From: Acidobacteriota bacterium
Lineage (GTDB): Bacteria; Acidobacteriota; Terriglobia; UBA7540
NCBI GenBank assembly: GCA_021838785.1
Contig: JAKCCV010000006.1
Span: 1 to 64,000 of the forward strand
Reading direction: 5' to 3'
Length of the DNA: 64,000 nt
Part shown: positions 62,603 to 64,000 of the stretch, one piece after another
Layout: each line of letters starts with the position of its first letter
Position numbering within the stretch: position 1 is the first letter of the stretch
The notes under the pieces: model-generated
The model's database searches: none
Seen by the model: the letters and a program-made list of their open reading frames with translations, nothing else
Told to the model about the DNA's origin: nothing
Program-made: the position numbers and the translations under genes

Positions 62603-64000
62603 TCAAGCCAGATCGAGTTGAGCGTGAAGGACGCCGGCCTGTTCATCTTGCCGCAACGTGAATCCTAATGCCTGCGTGATGCGCCGCATGGCTTCATTTT
62701 CCGGCAGCATTTCCGCCGTGATGCGCTTCAGCCCTTCCTGGCGCGCGATTTCGACCAGACGGCGAACCAGCTCCCGGCCCAGACCGAGCCCTTGCAGCGG
62801 ATCGGCTACCAGCACGGCAAACTCCGCCTCCCGCGCGTCCCGCCGCCTTAAACGGCCCACGGCAACAATGCCGCCGGGCTCGAGTCCCGCTTGCCGCTCG
62901 GCCACCAGCGCCAACTCCCGGTCATAGTCATTAAAGCAGACGCGGACCAGCCGCTCGTGAGCGACGCGCGCGTCGAGGCCAATCATGTGGAAATAGCGCA
63001 AGTAAACGCTTCGCTCGGAGAGCACGGCGTGGAACCGTATCATCAGCGGCTCGTCCTCGGGCCGGATGGGGCGGATCAACAACGTCTCGCCGTTTTTCAA
63101 TGTGAAGGGCGCGGCATATTGTGCGGGATAGGGGCGGATGGCGAGGCGCGGCAACTGATCGTCAGAAATTTCCGGCGGGTGAAGGATGAGGCGCGCATCG
63201 AGAGCCGTTAGCCCTTCCGAGGAGGCTAGAAGCGGGTTGATGTCAATTTCTCGAATCGCGCGTTGCTCAATCACTAAGTTGCTGAAGCGCACCAAAAGTT
63301 CAGCGAGCGCGCCGAGGTCCACAGGCCGCCGGCCTCGAACCCCCTGTAAGGCGCGAAAGATGCGTGTCTGCTCCATCATGCGCTTTGCCAGTGTGGTGTT
63401 GAGCGGGGGCAAGGCCAGAGCGCGGTCCTGAAAGACTTCCACCAACTGCCCGCCGGCGCCAAAAAGCACTACGGGCCCAAATTGCGGGTCGAGATTGGAG
63501 CCGATAATCAGCTCGTACCCCTCTCTATGGACCATCGGCTGCACGGTCACCCCTTGGAAGTGCTCCCGGCCGGCACGGGCCTGGACCGAAGCCTGGATGG
63601 CTCGATAGGCTTCGCGGACGGCTCGCTCATCATGGAGATTCAGCCGCACCCCGCCCACCTCCGTCTTATGGGTGATGGTTTTGGAATACAACTTGACCAC
63701 CACGGGGTAGCCGATGGCTTCCGCCGCCGCGACGGCCGCATCCTCCTCCGGTGCGATCCGCGTTGCAACCGTGGGAATCCCATAGGCGGCCAGGACCTGT
63801 TTGGATTCCACTTCCGTCAAAACGGTGCGGCCGGATTTTCGCGCCGCCGAAATCATTTGAGCTACCTCGGAGCCGGCAGCCATGTCCAAGGCGACACGAA
63901 GTTCCGGCGTCTCGTAGAGACCTCGTAAGTTGTAGCTGTACTGCCACATATATTGAAACACGCGCGCCGCCGTGTCAGGGTAAGGGAAGGTAGGGATTCC
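62603..64000 (-). CDS. Pat-like acetyl-CoA-synthetase-related / GNAT acetyltransferase, 5' end off window
   Basis: The visible 465 codons begin beyond the right edge, since the frame is open through 64000 (GIPTFPYPDTAARVFQYMWQ). An ATP-grasp domain of the ADP-forming acetyl-CoA synthetase type (GYPVVVKLYSKTITHKTEVG; GYELIIGSNLDPQFGPVVLF) is followed by a C-terminal GNAT domain (LIRPIRPEDEPLMIRFH; ADPLQGLGLGRELVRRLVEI). Relatives are protein lysine acetyltransferases such as Pat/AcuA, which regulate acetyl-CoA synthetase. The CoA-binding half is outside the window. Confidence 0.9.
   Translation of the reverse strand, partial: GIPTFPYPDTAARVFQYMWQYSYNLRGLYETPELRVALDMAAGSEVAQMISAARKSGRTVLTEVESKQVLAAYGIPTVATRIAPEEDAAVAAAEAIGYPVVVKLYSKTITHKTEVGGVRLNLHDERAVREAYRAIQASVQARAGREHFQGVTVQPMVHREGYELIIGSNLDPQFGPVVLFGAGGQLVEVFQDRALALPPLNTTLAKRMMEQTRIFRALQGVRGRRPVDLGALAELLVRFSNLVIEQRAIREIDINPLLASSEGLTALDARLILHPPEISDDQLPRLAIRPYPAQYAAPFTLKNGETLLIRPIRPEDEPLMIRFHAVLSERSVYLRYFHMIGLDARVAHERLVRVCFNDYDRELALVAERQAGLEPGGIVAVGRLRRRDAREAEFAVLVADPLQGLGLGRELVRRLVEIARQEGLKRITAEMLPENEAMRRITQALGFTLRQDEQAGVLHAQLDLA

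Overview
The window reads as an Acidobacteriota chromosome, probably Terriglobia-like. The support is a moderately high GC content, an Oar-type TonB-dependent receptor with an N-terminal carboxypeptidase-regulatory-like domain, DUF5666-like secreted proteins, a Kdo hydroxylase (hence LPS), frequent TTG/GTG starts, and housekeeping operons of Gram-negative type. This placement is an inference from gene families and no rRNA gene is present to confirm it.

Left part (1-13,000) is an accessory, heavily rearranged region. A group II intron reverse transcriptase fragment lies at the edge. Next is a secreted GH32 fructosidase flanked by two exact 335-bp direct repeats made of a dead cytochrome P450 fragment joined to an IS110 transposase tail. 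A fructokinase start, broken by an in-frame TGA, follows GH32. A secreted GH36-type alpha-galactosidase comes next, so the region looks like a damaged raffinose/sucrose-type utilisation locus. Then come three or more IS21 remnants, two of them joined head to head at a 26-bp perfect palindrome. An IS1595-family transposase follows with a NucS-like nuclease and two small proteins, then a stand-alone RelA/SpoT-domain protein, a strongly structured leader RNA, a GIY-YIG-like protein, and a second IS1595 element that has cut off an Ntn-hydrolase gene.

Middle part (13,000-45,000) is mostly core. It holds a membrane DUF457 protein, a lipid kinase, ligA, a three-gene sugar module (Cgl0159-like aldolase, L-fucose-isomerase-like protein, SSS symporter), dnaG-rpoD, and a long lipid operon (yceD-rpmF-plsX-fabH-fabD-fabG-acpP-fabF) followed by etfBA. 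On the minus strand are a lipoprotein and a Kdo hydroxylase; trpS-scpA is on the plus strand. A small accessory patch follows: zinc-ribbon proteins, hicBA toxin-antitoxin, an aldo/keto reductase, and an odd 405-residue protein with a PYxN heptad tail.

Right part (45,000-64,000) holds the chaperone cluster dnaK-(small gene)-dnaJ-hspR behind a near-consensus promoter, a secreted SGNH hydrolase, an AlgH-like protein with an export signal, an HD-GYP-PilZ protein, a DUF5666-like secreted protein and the Oar-like receptor. A GGDEF cyclase is divergent from a histidine kinase with two response regulators; one regulator carries a PP2C phosphatase and the other appears to start at ATC. The last gene, a Pat-like ATP-grasp/GNAT protein, runs off the right edge. 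Cyclic-di-GMP turnover (GGDEF plus HD-GYP-PilZ) and two-component signalling dominate this end.
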